From NCBI GenBank assembly GCA_030635565.1, contig DAOVYP010000067.1, forward strand, positions 1-8,756: a DNA stretch of 8,756 nt, written 5' to 3'. The translations under genes and the position numbers were made by a program. The notes beneath the pieces were generated by a model, which was given only the letters and a program-made list of their open reading frames with translations, had not been told where the DNA came from and did not search any database. Below, in pieces: positions 6,856-8,756 of the stretch. How positions within the stretch are numbered: position 1 is the stretch's first letter; the number at the start of each line of letters is the position of its first letter. Source of the DNA: Spirochaeta sp. (GTDB lineage Bacteria > Spirochaetota > Spirochaetia > DSM-2461).

Positions 6856-6890
6856 ATATAAGTAGACGTATTATATACTTCTACTTATAT
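6856..6890. promoter_or_regulatory. 11-bp perfect inverted repeat in the divergent IS promoter region
   Basis: ATATAAGTAGA at 6856-6866 is the exact reverse complement of 6880-6890, with 13 bases between. It surrounds the -10 box of the minus-strand promoter and covers part of its spacer. A protein bound here, or a cruciform, would affect transcription of both IS genes. It is also a possible hairpin in either transcript's leader. Confidence 0.6.
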
Positions 6891-6898
6891 AGATTCAA
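6870..6898 (-). promoter_or_regulatory. Near-consensus sigma70-type promoter for the DUF6788-type gene
   Basis: On minus, TTGAAT (6893-6898) and a perfect TATAAT (6870-6875) are separated by exactly 17 bases. Transcription would start near 6863, about 20 bases before the ATG at 6843. On plus, TATACT (6874-6879) could serve the transposase but lacks a good -35. Confidence 0.75.
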
Positions 6899-6906
6899 CT
6901 ACTGGT

Positions 6907-6913
6907 AAGGAGG
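6907..6913 (+). promoter_or_regulatory. Strong ribosome binding site of the transposase
   Basis: AAGGAGG with a 6-base spacing to ATG 6920 fixes the transposase start. Confidence 0.85.
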
Positions 6914-6919
6914 GGTGAA

Positions 6920-8370
6920 ATGGGATGGGCTGTCAATGAGTTTGAAAAAATCGATCTTGGTGACAAAAGACTGAATGTAAGAATAGTCAGGCTGTGCGAC
7001 ACACTTTCGGAGGCACCCGAAAGCCCGATCAACCAGGCTTGTGCGGACTGGGCGGAGACGAAGGCGGCCTATCGATTCTTCCAGAACGATAACGTCGATA
7101 CGGAACAGATTATGTCTGCTCACCGGGAGAAGACAGCGAAACGAGCCTCTGAATACAATACGGTCCTCGTCATTCAGGATACCAGCTACATCGTCTACAC
7201 CAGCCATTCGAAAACCAAGGGATTGGGGAATATCTCTGTGAAACAGGGAAAGAACATTGACAAAATCTATTCCCGTGGTCTTGTCATGCACACTTCTATG
7301 GCTGTAACGACATCAGGAAAACCGCTGGGGATTTTTGATCAGCATATTTTCGCCGAGAGTTGCGCCCCGAAGATCAACGTCGACGGAAGGGAGGCAAGAA
7401 CATTCAGGATGTTCTTCCGGTTGAAGAAAAAGAGAGTTACCGGTGGATCGAAGCTCTAGATGAAACCATAAGTGCCTTTGAGGGGACGCAGGTTGTGACT
7501 GTATGCGATCGGGAATGTGATTTTTATGACTTCTTCAAAGCGGCTGGTCAGGCAGATGCATCGGTTCTTGTCCGTGCATCACAGGATCGGAGGATCAACT
7601 GTAGTAGTCGGTATAACGAAAAGGATGTCGCAAAACTATGGGACTACATGGAATCACAGACAGAAGCAGGTACATACACTGTAGAGGTCTCTGCAAGAGA
7701 AAAGGGGAGGCACTGCAAGGGACGAACTGCGAGGGTCGCAACAATGTCGGTCAAGTTTGCACCCTTTAGGATGAATCCACCCCGAAACAATCCTAAGCAT
7801 GGTATCGAAGCACTCCCCGATATCCAGATGTATGCCGTTCATGTACGTGAGCAATGCCCGCCTGAAGGAGAGGAGCCGGTCGAATGGATGCTGCTCACTA
7901 ATGTTCCGGTGTGCTCTCTGGAAGAGGCCACCGAAAAAGTACTCTGGTATAGCCTACGATGGCGGATTGAAATGTTTTTCAAGGTTCTCAAGTCGGGATT
8001 TCGCGTGGAAGCATGTCGGCTGGGAACAGCGGATCGACTGATTCGCTATCTCACGGTCATGAGCATTGTGGCGTGGAGACTGTTTATGATTACTTTGATA
8101 GTGCGTACAGATCCATCTACACCATGTTCTGCATTCCTATCAGATCAGGAGTGGCGGGTACTGTCCTTCAAAATATCGCGCAATACCGTTCCGCCCGAAA
8201 CACCCCCTAATATTGCCATTGCGGTAATCTGGATTGCGATACTCGGAGGTTACCTCAACAGAAAGTGCGATGGCCCACCGGGGACGCTTGCGCTATGGCG
8301 TGGATGGAAACGCCTTATTGATCTGGTTGAAGGATGGAGCTTGGCAAATCATTTCCAGACTTGTGGGTAA
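6920..8370 (+). pseudogene. IS4-family (Tn5-like) DDE transposase, split by one frameshift
   Basis: About 483 residues in total if the frames are joined, close to Tn5 transposase (476). The first frame (6920-7459) has the Tn5-type DNA-binding N-terminus (EFEKIDLGDKRLNVR, then DWAETKAAYRFFQ) and the first catalytic Asp, D87 in VLVIQDTSY (7178-7180). The second frame (stop 8370) has the second Asp in VCDRECD (7507-7509) and the catalytic Glu (7969-7971) in a full YREK motif: Y7948-x2-R-x3-E-x6-K7990. The change from the first frame to the -1 frame must occur between 7339 and about 7360. Up to DQHIFA the first frame matches the family; from RELRPEDQRRRKGGKN the second does. This is most simply one lost base, for example a C near 7354. 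No canonical slippery heptamer is in that interval, so programmed shifting is unlikely. All catalytic residues survive, so the damage is recent or a sequencing error. Confidence 0.9.
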
Positions 8371-8756
8371 TAGTAAGCCCACACCACCGGGCATACGGTT
8401 CCGTACCACGGCGGTTCGTAATCCATTGCGATACGTCAACAAACTGTCGACGAACGAATACATACCAAGAGAATCGAAGTATCTCTTGGGGAAAGCTTGA
8501 TTCATATGGGATTGACCGGCATTCCACCATGCACCTCTACCGTTATAGGCAGAGGCTCTGGCTCTCTCAGGATTAAGACCCCGACCAGTCAGTTTCGTGA
8601 GTCTGGTTTTAGGCCTCTTCCATTGACGCCAGATAAGACATCGAAGTTTACGTCTCAACCACCCATCCAAATCTTCAAACACATTCTTCACTTCCGCCAA
8701 TCTGAAATAATTAAACCATCCGCGAAGGATAGCTTTCAGACTGTCAATCGTATTAA
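8293..8756 (-). CDS. ltrA: Group II intron reverse transcriptase/maturase, C-terminal part, with IS-derived tail
   Basis: The multifunctional protein of a group II intron (splicing maturase and retrohoming RT). Only the last 125 or so intron-encoded residues are in the window; the frame is open to the right edge, beyond which the RT domain must lie. Seen are the maturase (domain X) pattern LRGWFNYFRLA, then LDGWLRRKLRCLIWRQWKRPKTR. After these come NGRGAWWNAGQSHMNQAFPKRYF and a short end. There is no HNH/C-x2-C endonuclease segment after this, so it looks like an En-minus type. The normal ending would be PGGVGGR with TAG at 6481-6483, after translation through D5. The IS instead replaces the last few residues with about 28 read from its right end, stopping at TAG 8293-8295. 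The maturase core is probably unaffected by that tail. Whether the rest of the RT is intact cannot be seen. Confidence 0.93.
   Translation of the reverse strand, partial: NTIDSLKAILRGWFNYFRLAEVKNVFEDLDGWLRRKLRCLIWRQWKRPKTRLTKLTGRGLNPERARASAYNGRGAWWNAGQSHMNQAFPKRYFDSLGMYSFVDSLLTYRNGLRTAVVRNRMPGGVGLLLPTSLEMICQAPSFNQINKAFPSTP
8354..8377 (-). repeat. IS terminal inverted repeat, right
   Basis: Exact reverse complement of 6501-6524. It overlaps the last codons and TAA of the transposase (8368-8370). Confidence 0.95.
8378..8387. repeat. Target site duplication, right copy (10 bp)
   Basis: CCCACACCAC, identical to 6491-6500. On minus it covers the last bases of domain 5 and the start of the D5-D6 joint. 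Confidence 0.92.
8383..8415 (-). ncRNA. Group II intron domain 5
   Basis: On minus the sequence folds as a basal helix ACCGCCG / CGGTGGT (one G-U pair), a two-base GC bulge and a distal helix GTACG / CGTAT capped by a GAAC loop. This is the size and shape of group II D5, the catalytic hairpin. There is a T/C mismatch and an extra G at the top of the basal helix (8407-8408 region), departing from a perfect D5. The copy next to the IS is complete because the target duplication restored its 3' strand. Confidence 0.8.

Larger units (their letters stand above)
6501..8377 (+). mobile_element. IS4-family (Tn5-like) insertion sequence, 1877 bp, complete ends
   Basis: The element is bounded by perfect 24-bp terminal inverted repeats (6501-6524 and 8354-8377) and a 10-bp duplication of CCCACACCAC. 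It carries a Tn5-like transposase on plus (6920-8370, frameshifted) and a divergent DUF6788-type gene on minus (6538-6843). Coding is compact: the small gene ends 14 bases inside the left repeat, and the transposase stop lies within the right one. Perfect ends plus an exact duplication point to a fairly recent insertion. The target is the D5-D6 joint of a group II intron. An alternative boundary one base in (11-bp duplication) leaves an unexplained G at 8377, so 24/10 is preferred. It is somewhat long for IS4-family elements because of the extra gene. Confidence 0.95.
8378..8756 (-). mobile_element. Group II intron, 3' portion upstream of the IS (runs off right edge)
   Basis: The minus-strand element comprises the RT/maturase C-terminus, domain 5 (8383-8415) and, across the IS, domain 6 with the 3' end at 6457. 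Intron 5' domains 1-3, the RT catalytic part and the 5' exon lie outside the window. The class is not certain; the lack of an endonuclease domain and the D5 sequence are compatible with several bacterial classes. Confidence 0.9.

Noticed and set aside
7339..7360. Programmed -1 frameshifting in the transposase
   Set aside because: No X-XXY-YYZ heptamer in the correct phase lies where family similarity changes frame. The A-rich stretch at 7424-7432 is in the overlap but lies after the family match has already moved to the second frame.
1..8756. CRISPR array, phage genes or a defence operon
   Set aside because: No regularly spaced repeats and no Cas, phage structural or known defence domains are seen. 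The accessory content is fully covered by the IS and the group II intron.

Overview
The window holds a block of ordinary chromosomal genes (about 1-6250), followed by a nest of two mobile elements (about 6457-8756). Base composition is close to balanced. The gene set is homoserine dehydrogenase, glycogen phosphorylase, a DUF554 membrane protein, a small Cys-rich protein, a BamD-like TPR lipoprotein and a secreted von Willebrand A (vWA) protein. It suggests a diderm bacterium with glycogen storage and its own Thr/Met synthesis. A non-host-restricted spirochaete is my best guess, from the style of the lipoprotein and the vWA protein. That is weak inference, not proof.

Layout, left part. The 3' two thirds of hom (+) enters from the left edge. 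A 195-base leader follows, carrying a duplicated 38-base segment with two matching short reading frames and a tRNA-Ser-like stretch. Next is glgP (+), whose stop codon overlaps the stop of a convergent DUF554 gene (-). A short divergent gap leads to a 101-aa Cys-rich protein (+) and a TPR lipoprotein (+). The lipoprotein gene runs convergently, 3 bases apart, into the secreted vWA gene (-). No strong intrinsic terminator is visible at either convergent junction.

Layout, right part. A group II intron lies on the minus strand. The C-terminal part of its reverse transcriptase/maturase enters from the right edge, followed by ribozyme domain 5. Domain 6, with its bulged branch-point A and the 3' splice end, lies 1.9 kb away at 6457-6493. 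Between them, exactly in the D5-D6 joint, sits a complete IS4-family (Tn5-like) insertion sequence of 1877 bp. It has perfect 24-bp terminal inverted repeats and a 10-bp target duplication. Joining the flanks and removing one copy of the duplication restores a normal D5-D6 sequence and a normal RT stop codon.

The IS has two genes: a transposase with DDE residues and YREK motif but split by one frameshift, and a divergent 101-aa DUF6788-type Cys-motif protein. The gap between them holds a near-consensus promoter and an 11-bp inverted repeat, so the small protein could be a regulator or accessory factor of the IS. The insertion should disable intron splicing, and the frameshift should disable the IS transposase. 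Both elements therefore look like recent but now inactive copies.
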